Assembly (NCBI GenBank): GCA_964036665.1
Contig: OZ038527.1
Span: 13,051,835-13,115,834, forward strand
Length of the DNA stretch: 64,000 bases
Source: Gordius sp. MW1
Lineage: Eukaryota > Nematomorpha > Gordioida > Gordea > Gordiidae
Direction: 5' to 3'
Shown here: piece by piece, positions 39,701-48,676 of the stretch
How positions within the stretch are numbered: the stretch's first letter is position 1
Layout of the letters: every line of letters begins with the position of its first letter
Translations under genes and position numbers: made by a program
The notes under the pieces: generated by a model
Seen by the model: only the letters and a program-made list of their open reading frames with translations
Database searches by the model: none
What the model was told of the DNA's origin: nothing

Positions 39701-40431
39701 CACGGAATTCACCTCTGATATCGAAACTTTTCATGAGTGGTATATGGTTGAACAAAAAAGTTGAAACAATTTTGAGGTCAAAAAAAAAAATTTTTTTCAT
39801 ATTCTTTCGAAAGGGGGCTGAAAAAATCTTTAAAAGTTTGTAAATATTCTTAGAATTATATCCTTGTTAGGATCTCGATAAGAATTTTTTCACGGGGGGA
39901 AGTTTTAGATTGAGAGAAATTAAAATTTTCGTGTTGCGTTTAGATTGTTTCAATATCGCTTTTTAAGCGTGTCTCTTGTTTTTGTGAAACAAGTATGCGA
40001 TCGTGATTTAAAGTTAATAGTTTTTGATGAGTCTTCAAAAAAATTTTTTTCAAGTAATTCACCTCTGATATCGAAAATTTTCATGGGGGGTATATGGTCA
40101 AATAAAAAAGTTGAAAAAATTTTGAGGTCGAAAAAAATATTTTTTTTCATATTCTCTTGAAAGGGGGCTGAAAAAATCTTTAAAAGTTCGTAAATATTCT
40201 TAGAATTATATCCTTGTTAGGATCTCGATAAGAATTTTGGCACGGGGGGAAGTTTTAGATTGAGAGAAATTAAAATTTTCGAGTTGCGTTTAGATTGTTT
40301 CAATATCGCTTTTTAAGCGTGTCTCTAGTTTTTGTGAAACAAGCTCTATGCGATCGTGATTTAAAGTTAATAATTTTTGATGAATGATCAAAAAAATTTT
40401 TTTTCACGGAATTCACCTCTGATATCGAAAA
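33776..40431 (+). repeat. Run of shortened higher-order repeats (7-, 6- and 6-mers)
   Basis: The marker TTTTTAGTTGAAC/GAGATCCC recurs at 33776, 36229, 38332 and 40432, giving steps of 2453, 2103 and 2100 bp. The preceding step (30961 to 33776) is 2815 bp. Each step differs by about one monomer (350 bp), and the 7-mer owes its extra monomer to a local duplication at 35350-36049. This is a ladder of repeat-length variants side by side in one array. Confidence 0.75.
35350..36049 (+). repeat. Tandem duplication of a single 350-bp monomer
   Basis: Two adjacent 350-bp monomers (35350-35699 and 35700-36049) match apart from the end, where TTTTTTCAC in the first corresponds to TTTTGGCAC in the second. 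Both carry the CTCTTG...CAAGTATG variant and CAAGTAATTC. In the neighbouring repeats at 37803 and 39903 the monomer is single, so this is a recent one-monomer gain. Confidence 0.8.
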
Positions 40432-41016
40432 TTTTTAGTTGAACAAAAAAGTTGAAAAAATTTTGAGATCCCAAAAAAAATTTCTTTCATATTCTCTTGA
40501 AAGGGGGCTGAAAAAATCTATAAAAGTTCGTAAATATTCTTAGAATTATATCCTTGTTAGGATCTCGATAAGAATTTTGGCACGGGGGGAAGTTTTAGAT
40601 TGAGAGAAATTAAAATTTTCGAGTTGCGTTTAGATTGTTTCAATATCGCTTTTTAAGCGTGTCTCTAGTTTTTGTGAAACAAGCTCTATGCGATCGTGAT
40701 TTAAAGTTAATAATTTTTGATGAATGATCAAAAAAAAATTTTTTCACGGAATTCACCTCTGATATCGAAAATTTTCATGAGTGGTATATGGTTGAACAAA
40801 AAAGTTGAAAAAATTTTGAGGTCAAAATAAAATTTTTTTTTCATATTCTCTTGAAAGCTGGCTGAAAAAATCTTTAAAAGTTCGTAAATATTCTTAGAAT
40901 TATATCCTTGTTAGAATCTCGATAAGAATTTTTGCACGGGGGGAAGTTTTAGATTGAGAGAAATTAAAATTTTCGTGTTGCGTTTAGATTGCTTCAAAAT
41001 CGCTTTTTAAGCGTGT

Positions 41017-41734
41017 CTCCAGTTTTTGTGAAACAAGCTCTATGCGATCGTTATTTAAAGTTAATAATTTTTGATGAATCTTCAAAAAAAATTTTTTTCA
41101 AGGAATTCACCTCTGATATCGAAAATTTTCATGAGGGGTATATGGTCAAATAAAAAAGTTGAAAAAATTTTGAGGTCGAAAAAAATATTTTTTTTCATAT
41201 TCTTTTGCAAGGAGGCTGAAAAAATCTTTAAAAGTTCGTAAATATTCTTAGAATTATATCCTTGTTAGGATCTCTATAAGAATTTTTGCACGGGTGGAAG
41301 TTTTAGATTGAGAGAAATTAAAATTTTCGTGTTGCGTTTAGATTGTTTTGTTTCAATATCGCTTTTTAAGCGTGTCTCCAGTTTTTGTGAAACAAGCTCT
41401 ATGCGATCGTTATTTAAAGTTAATAATTTTTGATGAATCTTCAAAAAAAATTTTTTTCAAGGAATTCACCTCTGATATCGAAAATTTTCATGAGGGGTAT
41501 ATGGTCAAATAAAAAAGTTGAAAAAATTTTGAGGTCGAAAAAAATATTTTTTTTCATATTCTTTTGCAAGGAGGCTGAAAAAATCTTTAAAAGTTCGTAA
41601 ATATTCTTAGAATTATATCCTTGTTAGGATCTCTATAAGAATTTTTGCACGGGTGGAAGTTTTAGATTGAGAGAAATTAAAATTTTCGTGTTGCGTTTAG
41701 ATTGTTTTGTTTCAATATCGCTTTTTAAGCGTGT
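41017..41734 (+). repeat. Tandem duplication of a 359-bp monomer variant
   Basis: CTCCAG, GATCGTTATTT, GATGAATCTTC, TTTTGCAAGGAGG and GCACGGGTGGAAG recur in the same order 359 bp apart (CTCCAG at 41017 and 41376). The extra length comes from the ATTGTTTTGTTTCAAT spacer. This lies at the left edge of the 7253-bp tandem duplication. Confidence 0.7.
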
Positions 41735-43772
41735 CTCTAGTTTTTGTGATACAAGCTCTATGCGATCGTGATTTAAAGTTAATAATTCTTGATGAATGAT
41801 CAAAAAAAAATTTTTCACGGAATTCACCTCTGATATCGAAAATTTTTATGAGTGGGATATGGTTGAACAAAAAAGTTGAAAAAATTTTGAGGTCGAAAAA
41901 AATATTTTTTTTCATATTCTTTTGAAAGGGGGCTGAAAAAATCTTTGAAAATTAGTAAATATTCTTAGCATTATGTCCTTGTTAGGATCTCGATAAGAAT
42001 TTTTTCACGGGGGGAAGTTTTAGATTGAGAGAAATTAAAATTTTCGTGTTGCGTTTAGATTGTTTCAATATCGCTTTTTAAGCGTGTCTCCAGTTTTGGT
42101 GAAACAAGCTCTATGCGATCGTTATTTAAAGTTAATAATTTTTGATGAATCTTCAAAAAAAATTTTTTTCAAGGAATTCACCTCTGATATCGAAAATTTT
42201 CATGAGGGGTATATGGTCAAATAAAAAGTTGAAAAAATTTTGATGTCGAAAAAATATTTTTTTTCATATTCTTTTGAAAGGGGGCTGAAAAAATCTTTAA
42301 AAGTTCGTAAATATTCTTAGAATTATATCCTTGTTAGGATCTCGATAAGAATTTTTGCACGGGGGGAAGTTTTAGATTGAGAGAAATTAAAATTTTCGTG
42401 TTGCGTTTAGATTGTTTCAATATCGCTTTTTAAGCGTGTCTCTAGTTTTTGTGAAACAAGCTCTATGCGATCGTGATTTAAAGTTAATAATTTTTGATGA
42501 ATGATCAAAAAATAATTTTTTCACGGAATTCACCTCTGATATCGAAACTTTTCATGAGTGGTATATGGTTGAACAAAAAAGTTGAAACAATTTTGAGGTC
42601 AAAAAAAAAAATTTTTTTCATATTCTTTCGAAAGGGGGCTGAAAAAATCTTTAAAAGTTTGTAAATATTCTTAGAATTATATCCTTGTTAGGATCTCGAT
42701 AAGAATTTTTTCACGGGGGGAAGTTTTAGATTGAGAGAAATTAAAATTTTCGTGTTGCGTTTAGATTGTTTCAATATCGCTTTTTAAGCGTGTCTCTTGT
42801 TTTTGTGAAACAAGTATGCGATCGTGATTTAAAGTTAATAGTTTTTGATGAGTCTTCAAAAAAATTTTTTTTCAAGGAATTCACCTCTGATATTGAAAAT
42901 TTTGATGGGGGGTATATGGTCAAATAAAAAAGTTGAAAAAATTTTGAGGTCGAAAAAAATATTTTTTTTCATATTCTTTTGGAAGGAGGCTGAAAAAATC
43001 TTTAAAAGTTCGTAAATATTCTTAGAATTATATCCTTGTTAGGATCTCTATAAGAATTTTTGCACGGGGGGAAGTTTTAGATTGAGAGAAATTAAAATTT
43101 TCGTGTTGCGTTTAGATTGTTTCAATATCGCTTTTTAAGCGTATCTCTAGTTTTTGTGAAACAAGCTCTATGCGATCGTGATTTAAAGTTAATAATTTTT
43201 GATGAATGATCAAAAAAAATTTTTCACGGAATTCACCTCTGATATCGAAAATTTTCATGAGTGGTATATGGTTGAACAAAAAAGTTAAAAAAATTTAAAG
43301 TTAAAAAAAAAATATTTTTTTTCATATTCTTTTGAAAGGGGGCTGAAAAAATTTTTAAAAGTTAGTAAATATTCTTAGCATTATGTCCTTGTTAGGATCT
43401 CGATAAGAATTTTTTCACGGGAAGAAGTTTTAGATTGAGAGAAATTAAAATTTTCGTGTTGCGTTTAGATTGTTTCAATATCGCTTTTTAAGCGTGTCTC
43501 TAGTTTTTGTGAAACAAGCTCTATGCGATCGTGATTTAAAGTTAATAATTTTTGATGAATGATCGAAAAAAATTATTTTTCACGGAATTCACCTCTGATA
43601 TAGAAAAAAATCATGAATGTTATATGGTTGAACAAAAAAGTTGAAAAAATTTTGAGGTCAAAAAAAATTTATTCTTTCGAAAGGGGGCTTAAAAATTTTT
43701 CAAAAGTTCGTAAATATTCTTAGAATTATATCCTTGTTAGGATCTCGATAAGAATTTTTTCACGGGAGGAAG

Positions 43773-44346
43773 TTTTATATTGAGAGAAATTAAAATTTTC
43801 GTGTTGCGTTTAGATTGTTTCAATATCGTTTTTTAAGCGTGTCTCTAGTTTTTGTGAAACAAGCTCTATGCGATCGTGATTTAAAGTTAATAATTTTTGA
43901 TGAGTCTTCAAAAAAAGTTGAAAAAATTTTGAGGTCGAAAAAAATATTTTTTTTCATATTCTTTTGAAAGGGGGCTGAAAAAATCTTTAAAAGTTAGTAA
44001 ATATTCTTAGCATTATGTCCTTGTTAGGATCTCGATAAGAATTTTTGCACGGGGGGAAGTTTTAGATTGAGAGAAATTAAAATTTTCGTGTTGCGTTTAG
44101 ATTGTTTCAATATCGCTTTTTAAGCGTGTCTCTAGTTTTTGTGAAACAAGCTCTATGCGATCGTGATTTAAAGTTAATAATTTTTGATGAGTCTTCAAAA
44201 AAAGTTGAAAAAATTTTGAGGTCGAAAAAAATATTTTTTTTCATATTCTTTTGAAAGGGGGCTGAAAAAATCTTTAAAAGTTAGTAAATATTCTTAGCAT
44301 TATGTCCTTGTTACTATCTCGATAAGAATTTTTTTACGGGGGGAAG
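43773..44346 (+). repeat. Pair of short (287-bp) satellite monomers
   Basis: Landmark TTTTA at 43773, 44060 and 44347 gives two successive 287-bp monomers. In both, GATGAGTCTTCAAAAAAA runs straight into GTTGAAAAAATTTTGAGGTC. The intervening GAATTC...GGTATATGGTCAAATAA segment, about 65 bp, is missing. The pair is preceded by unusually diverged monomers (GATCGAAAAAAATTATTTTT, TATAGAAAAAAATCATGAATG). The same pair is at 54993-55566 in the second copy of the segmental duplication. Confidence 0.8.
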
Positions 44347-44705
44347 TTTTAGATTGAGAGAAATTAAAATTTTCGAGTTGCCTTTAGATTGTTTCAATAT
44401 CGCTTTTTAAGCGTGTCTCTAGTTTTTGTGAAACAAGCTCTATGCGATCGTGATTTAAAGTTAATAATTTTTGATGAATGATCAAAAAAAAATTTTTTCA
44501 CGGAATTCACCTCTGATATCGAAAATTTTCATGAGTGGTATATGGTTGAACAAAAAAGTTGAAAAAATTTTGAGGTCAAAATAAAATTTTTTTTTCATAT
44601 TCTCTTGAAAGGGGGCTGAAAAAATCTTTAAAAGTTCGTAAATATTCTTAGAATTATATCCTTGTTAGGATCTCGATAAGAATTTTTGCACGGGGGGAAG
44701 TTTTA

Positions 44706-44709
44706 GATT
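44706..44709. repeat. Target-site duplication, left copy (GATT)
   Basis: GATT lies immediately before the T-run of the inserted element. It corresponds to positions 55926-55929 of the uninterrupted paralogous copy, as does GATT at 48673-48676, so four bases are present on both sides. Four base pairs is short, and chance microhomology cannot be excluded. Confidence 0.7.
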
Positions 44710-44730
44710 TTTTTTTTTTTTTTTTTTTTT
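44710..44730 (-). other. Poly(A) tail of the retrotransposon (T-run on + strand)
   Basis: Twenty-one T residues on the plus strand sit between satellite target sequence and the element's 3' UTR. They read as a 3' A tail in element orientation, marking the site where cDNA synthesis began. Two further T at 44708-44709 belong to the target GATT. Confidence 0.9.
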
Positions 44731-44747
44731 AATAAATTCCTATATGT

Positions 44748-44753
44748 TTTATT
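44748..44753 (-). promoter_or_regulatory. Polyadenylation signal AATAAA of the retrotransposon
   Basis: TTTATT on the plus strand is AATAAA in element orientation. It lies 17 nt before the A tail and about 60 nt after the TAG stop, the usual placement for cleavage and polyadenylation of a Pol II transcript. Confidence 0.75.
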
Positions 44754-44813
44754 CAGAAACAAATAATTATAATTATGATATACACGAATAAAAAATATAA
44801 AAACGCGCTATAA

Positions 44814-46493
44814 CTAAACGGATGGCATTGATCCGTGTATGGAAATCGTGTTGGATTTAACGATTTCCATTGTGATCTTTTGCCTGATAAAAAAGTATTC
44901 TTTGGGATCGTGAGTAATGGAGGTTATATATTTTGAAATTTGTTTTAGGAATTGGCTGCCCTCGGGACCTAAGTTACCGAGGGTCGTAGCTACTACTGGT
45001 ATGAAAATAATATTGTTTAGGTATTTGTATTTATCCTCCTTCTTTCTCTCAGTAGAAGAGATGAGGTCGGGAGAGGCGTTAGATTTGGCGAATACGTCCA
45101 CTGCAGTGAAGTCCCAGCAGGCGTTTAGGCCACGAGCCCACGGGATGATTGTTACTCCATCGGGTCTTTTCCCGTCAGTGGAGCTTAGGCCAGTGGGTTC
45201 TATTGTATTGGGAAAGCCGGCTTTCTTCAAAGATTGTCCGATTATTTTATTTATTGTGGCATGACGGGGATGCCGCCCCTTGCTGTATTGGCAGTGTAGA
45301 GGATGATGGCCGTTTGCAAGAACGGGTTGGCGGCAGAGGTCGCAGTTGAATGGGGACACAATTTCACAGCCGAGGCGTAGGCCTACAGCTATTCGGAGTT
45401 CCTCGCCCGACAGGTGTAACCCTAGGTTTTGGCTTGGTAGGGCCTCGAGCCATTCGTAACCCCCGGAGGATGCCCAATTGAAGTGGAGATTTCCCAAAGA
45501 TAGGTTGTTCGAAGTGAGGTAAGCTACGGAACGTGCTATCAGTGGTAAGTCCCAATCCTTTTGGGTGGTTCCATTCGGGTAAGTAGCGGAATCCAGTTTG
45601 AGGTCATCCCACGCCTGAAGGGCGCTGTCGAGGTGCGGGTCTTGGGTTTGAGTGATTTGCTTGATTAACTCATCCGTTGATAAACGGGATGAAATGAACC
45701 CTGCTAGTGAGAGTAGATGGGGGGGTCGGATGCCTATACCACCACTCTTGGAGGGAAGGGTGGCTTGGAGCCATTGGAGAGGGCTAAATTTAAGGTTTAG
45801 GCACCTTTCGACTAGCAATTGGATTTTTTTTTCCATCGCGTGGAGTAGGTTAACGGCTAGGAAGACGGGCGAGGCGCGTAATGCATAGTTAATTTTGGGT
45901 ATTAGGAGGAAGTTTTTTAAGAGGAAAAAGGCATGGTGGGGAGTTAGACGCTCCAGGGTGTGGGATATGGAGTCGATGAAACCGGAGAAATGCTCTAAGA
46001 ATGTTTCAGTTGTTTTAACGCCTCCAATGGGAGCGCCTAAGTAATGAAAGTCATCTCTTGATATGACTGGGAATGGGAGGGAGAGTTTGTCAATTGTGAG
46101 ATCTTTGGTGAAGATCTCACATTTCGATGTGTTTAGGCTGAGTGATATATTGTCTGCGAAGCCATTGATGATCTGTGGGATTTGCCGGACTGCTTCGGCT
46201 GGGCCGACCAGGAATCCGTCATCAAGGTACCATAAATTGCATGAGAAGGCTCCTAGGGAGGAGAGTTTATCGATGATAGTTTGAATGGCCAAACAGAAAA
46301 GGGCCGGGCCCAAAGGATCTCCTTGTTGGATCCCTTGGGATGATTTGATTATTTGGTCCCCAAAGAGTAGATACGTTGGGTTCCCATAGCTATTTAACAG
46401 AAACTGATGGTATTCCGGAAATTGTTGTATGAACGGTTCCATAAAGGCTGCTCGGTTTACGCTGTTAAAGGCGTTTTTAAAATCGAGTTTCAC
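44814..46493 (-). pseudogene. Retrotransposon polyprotein, 3' part: RT palm/thumb and restriction-like endonuclease (about 559 codons, shifted frame)
   Basis: This continues the RT in a shifted frame. The frame opens upstream after a TGA at about 46526, so GTG at 46493 is an internal valine codon, not a start. Numbered from that valine: motif A KLDFKNAFNSV with catalytic D4; motif B GIQQGDPLGP (54-63); motif C YLDD (D91, D92); GAPIGG (153-158); GGIGIRPP thumb-region motif (251-258). A zinc knuckle C384-X2-C387-X8-H396-X4-C401 follows, then RH (407-408), KRPDG (442-446) and DFTAVD (461-466), with a Lys-rich ERKKEDKYKY stretch (482-491). This order, CCHC knuckle then R-H, (R)PD, D and K/Y, is the signature of R2-type PD-(D/E)XK endonucleases. 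The frame ends at TAG (44814-44816). It has no internal stop, so the copy has just one coding lesion. Confidence 0.92.
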
Positions 46494-47629
46494 CAGGAGG
46501 TCATTTGATGAAGAAGAGAAGACTCAAGAAATGTTCGAGCTACATGGGAAGCAGCCTCGCATCCTCCTTTCACGCCAAAACCAAGTTGGTTTGGGAGGAG
46601 AGAAGCCGTTAAAGGTGAACGGATTCGAGAGGTTATTATTTTGGAAACCATGCGTCGGAGGACTGATCCAACAACAATGGGTCGGATCGAACCATCTGGT
46701 TTTTTAAAAGCAATCAGTTTTCCACCAAATAGGAGAGGAACTATTTCAGAAGGAAAATGTCCCCGCCTTATTATGTTACAAAGGTTGGTTAAGTTGGCTA
46801 GAAGAGCATGTGAACCGCTAAGTTGAGGTTTGGTGAGGTCCTGAAGGTAAATTGGTCGTATACCATCGAGGCCCCCGGCTGAGTCTTTTTTGAAAGACAT
46901 AAGAGCTTCGGCTACTTCTTGGAGAGTGAAGTCCATGAGGGGAATATCTGAGACGTTTAGGAGGTTAGGCGGTAATGGATGACCTTCGGGGTGTTTTTGC
47001 AGGAGGAGGTCGAAGGTGGTATTGGTATTTGGCGCTATTGAGTCATCCGATTCCAGGATTTTAAGCGCTGAGCGGATTTCCATGTTGTTGATTTTGTTGG
47101 CTATCCTTTTAGCTTTGTTGTCAACTGGGTGATGGTTGTGCTTCAAGGGTGGTTTTAAGGGATTAAGGAGATCAAATTCCAAGATTGATGCTTTAATGTC
47201 TTTTGAGAGGTGCTTTGTAGCAGGGTTGGGGATGGCTAGAGTGTGAAAACTAAGGGTAAAGAGGCTTTCCCAATTCTTATGATTAGCAGGGTTGTGTATG
47301 ATTGAGGTAATAATTTGGTTTAGGAGAGTACTAAAACATTCACGAGCACCTCTGGGAATCCTAGAGATGGTGTTAGGTTTTTGGAGGCTTATTATTTGGC
47401 TAGCCCAAGAAGAGTCATTTTGTTTCGGGGGTTTATCAGGAGCAAGCACGTGCTCAGGGGTTGCGTTGTGGTGGCTGTTAAAGAAACTGCTACTGGAGAT
47501 TGTTGATGTACTTGAGGGAAATGAGTTTGATAATGGGCAACGGTTATCACGGGGACCATGGATGATAAATTTGCCAGCTTTAGTGAGTGTAAAAGTCTTA
47601 TTGCAAGATGGGCAATTTGTGGTAGGCAT
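46490..47629 (-). pseudogene. Retrotransposon polyprotein, 5' part: CCHC zinc finger and N-terminal RT domain (379 codons to frameshift stop)
   Basis: ATG at 47629 is the first Met; the frame runs only 10 codons further upstream, to a TAA, without another ATG. Residues 6-31 form a CX2CX14HX6C zinc finger (C6, C9, H24, C31) followed by a Ser-rich linker (about 35-55), typical of nucleic-acid-binding N termini of RLE retrotransposons. Residues about 246-259 (KDSAGGLDGIRP) are the RT-0/1 region that precedes the fingers in non-LTR RTs. Residues 302-332 (FKKPDGSIRPIVVGSVLRR) are RT motifs 1-2, and 347-365 (NQLGFGVKGGCEAA) motif 2a. The frame then ends at TGA just before catalytic motif A, with 10 aberrant residues at the end. 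The rest of the RT continues in another frame at 46493 and below. The simplest reading is a one-base loss, or two-base gain, in the pyrimidine-rich stretch around 46510-46527, which inactivates the copy. Confidence 0.9.
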
Positions 47630-47773
47630 GTCAAAATGGAGAAATAGTAATGTAACAGCTTACATATAAGAAATAGACATAGTTATATTAATTATAGAGG
47701 AAGGATACGGGAAAATCTTAAGGATATAGTGGGGGAGCATTGATGTTGTTTTAAAGAAAAAAAAAAAAATTTT

Positions 47774-48049
47774 GTTACCTTGATTAGGTAAATTATTTTG
47801 TAAAAGAGATGAGATTCCATATTGTAAAGGTTGGTTCTAATTATGTTACTACTTGCCTAATAAGGAACATTGGTGTCGTTTAATAGAAAAAAAAAAAATT
47901 ACTAATTTTTGTTACCATGATTAGGATGAATTATTTTGTGAAAGATATGAGATTGCATATTGAAAAGGTTGGTTCTAATGATGTTAAAAGATTCCTATAT
48001 ATATAATTTGAATGTTTGGGTATTTAACTTTAGGTCTAAATATGTGTTG

Positions 48050-48086
<37 letters not shown>

Positions 48087-48290
48087 GGAAGTTAAAAGAA
48101 ATTTTATGTTACCTTGTTTAGATAAATTATTTTGTAAAAGATATGAGATTGCATATTGTAAAGGTTGGTTCTAATTATGTTAAAAGATTCCTATTTATAT
48201 AATTTAAATGTTTGGGTATTTAAATTTAGGTCTAAATATGTGTTGATTAAACAAAACAAAAATTTTAAAAATATGGAAGTTAATAAAGTA
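47774..48290 (-). repeat. Three imperfect tandem units within the retrotransposon 5' region
   Basis: Given in plus-strand reading. GTTACC occurs at 47774, 47911 and 48108, each time followed within about 75 bp by AAATTATTTTGT or GAATTATTTTGT, GAGATT(G/C)CATATTG and GGTTGGTTCTAAT. Spacings are 137 and 197 bp. Units 2 and 3 continue with GATTCCTAT, GTTTGGGTATTTAA and GGTCTAAATATGTGTTGATT before an A-run or A-rich stretch and ATATGGAAGTTAA. The A-run after unit 2 is 31 nt (48053-48083). Tandem units in 5' UTRs are known in several non-LTR elements; their role here is unknown. Confidence 0.75.
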
Positions 48291-48354
48291 GTGATAAGAA
48301 ATGTATAAATAATTGAAATACTGACAGTGAAGGGTTTTGAGGTTACTAAATGGA

Positions 48355-48490
48355 GGATTCAGTATGCTTTGAATAGTAAGTTGTGATGTAATTAATTGGG
48401 TTGATTGTTTTCATTATTTGTGTGTTTGTGAAGAGTTTTTGAAGAGTTTCCAGGTAAATTAGTAGAGGATTCAGTTTGCTTTGATTAGTA
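48355..48490 (-). repeat. Two copies of a 24-bp word in the retrotransposon 5' region
   Basis: Positions 48355-48378 and 48467-48490 are alike at 22 of 24 bases; both begin GGATTCAGT and end TAGTA, and the mismatches are A/T exchanges. The 112-bp spacing suggests a further diverged tandem unit upstream of the three-unit block. Confidence 0.65.
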
Positions 48491-48672
48491 GTGATGATGA
48501 TAGCAGATCATTTGAGGGATATACAAATACGTATTTGGAATGCAGGATCAATAGGGATAGATTCCATATATAATATATGATAAAATTGTATCATTGCCCA
48601 GCTCAATAACTAAAATAAGCAAAAAAATGATATGGGTGAAAATGGGAATAAAATTAAAAAATGGCGCATTAT

Positions 48673-48676
48673 GATT
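48673..48676. repeat. Target-site duplication, right copy (GATT)
   Basis: This is the first satellite bases after the element's 5' end, followed by GAGAGAAATT in register with the monomer. It pairs with the left copy and marks the 5' junction of the element. Confidence 0.7.

Larger units (their letters stand above)
1..44709 (+). repeat. AT-rich tandem satellite array, left arm (monomer about 350-354 bp)
   Basis: The whole stretch is head-to-tail copies of one monomer. Spacing of the TTTTAGATTGAGAG landmark over the first copies is 354, 354, 354, 353, 354 and 358 bp. Each monomer has a well-conserved part (from TTTTAGATTGAGAG through TTGCGTTTAGATTG, the CGCTTTTTAAGCG hairpin, GTGAAACAAGCTCTATGCGATCGTG to AAAGTTAATA) and a more variable part rich in A-run/T-run junctions. 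It ends with a conserved TAAATATTCTTAG...ATATCCTTGTTAGGATCTCGATAAG block and a G-run (CACGGGGGGAAG). No gene, RNA gene or unrelated sequence is visible in it. Uniform orientation and near-identity of distant copies suggest homogenisation by unequal exchange, as in centromeric or heterochromatic satellites; that location is inference. Short open frames inside it repeat with the monomer and are not called as genes. Confidence 0.97.
44710..48672 (-). mobile_element. Non-LTR retrotransposon, RLE (R2-like) type, apparently full length with one frameshift
   Basis: A 3963-bp insertion on the minus strand. In element order it has a 5' region of about 1 kb, one coding region (47629 down to 44814) with an N-terminal CCHC zinc finger, reverse transcriptase and C-terminal restriction-like endonuclease, a short 3' UTR with AATAAA, and a 21-nt A tail. 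Known biology: RLE non-LTR elements cut target DNA and prime cDNA from the nick (target-primed reverse transcription). The A tail abutting target sequence and the tiny target duplication fit this. There are no LTRs and no terminal inverted repeats. Base composition is visibly less AT-rich in the coding part than in the satellite. The RT has YLDD, and there is a single N-terminal finger with no Myb motif recognised. I place it in the R2/R4/NeSL-like superclade broadly and do not assign a clade. Confidence 0.92.
47630..48672 (-). other. 5' region (UTR/possible promoter) of the retrotransposon
   Basis: About 1.04 kb of AT-rich, stop-rich sequence lies between the element's 5' junction and the first ATG. 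It is unlike the satellite and has no long open frame. It holds three imperfect copies of a roughly 140-200 bp unit, two copies of a 24-bp word and long A/T runs. Because the sequence upstream of the coding region reaches a clean junction with the target, the copy does not look 5' truncated. Any promoter activity is inference; no specific core promoter motif is asserted. Confidence 0.7.

Noticed and set aside
1..44709. CRISPR array
   Set aside because: The repeat unit is about 350 bp with no short direct repeats separated by unique spacers. Variation is by substitution and indel within one monomer family.
44731..44813. A different 3' end of the element, further into the satellite
   Set aside because: The T-run is immediately followed by non-satellite sequence and preceded by exact satellite sequence that matches the empty site, so the 3' end is fixed at 44710.
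46491..46493. GTG as the start codon of a separate second protein overlapping the first stop (GTGA)
   Set aside because: That would be bacterial-style coupling. The element is eukaryotic, the frame is open upstream of the GTG and reads VFSSSNDLLV into motif A, so the valine is internal and the split is a frameshift.
46500..46530. Programmed ribosomal frameshift between the two halves
   Set aside because: No clear slippery heptamer with a downstream structure is visible. A -1 shift splitting an RT domain between motifs 2a and A would be unusual. Mutation or sequencing error is simpler.
44917..47669. Open frames on the plus strand and in a second minus frame across the retrotransposon (for example 44917-45264, 45652-45888, 46063-46284, 47292-47669)
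   Set aside because: They are antisense or out-of-frame shadows of the RT/endonuclease coding region and show no recognisable domain.
48053..48083. 31-nt A-run as the poly(A) tail of a second, plus-strand retrotransposon insertion
   Set aside because: No target duplication or separate element end is visible around it, and similar units on both sides carry A-rich stretches at the same place. It is better explained as part of the repeated 5' units.
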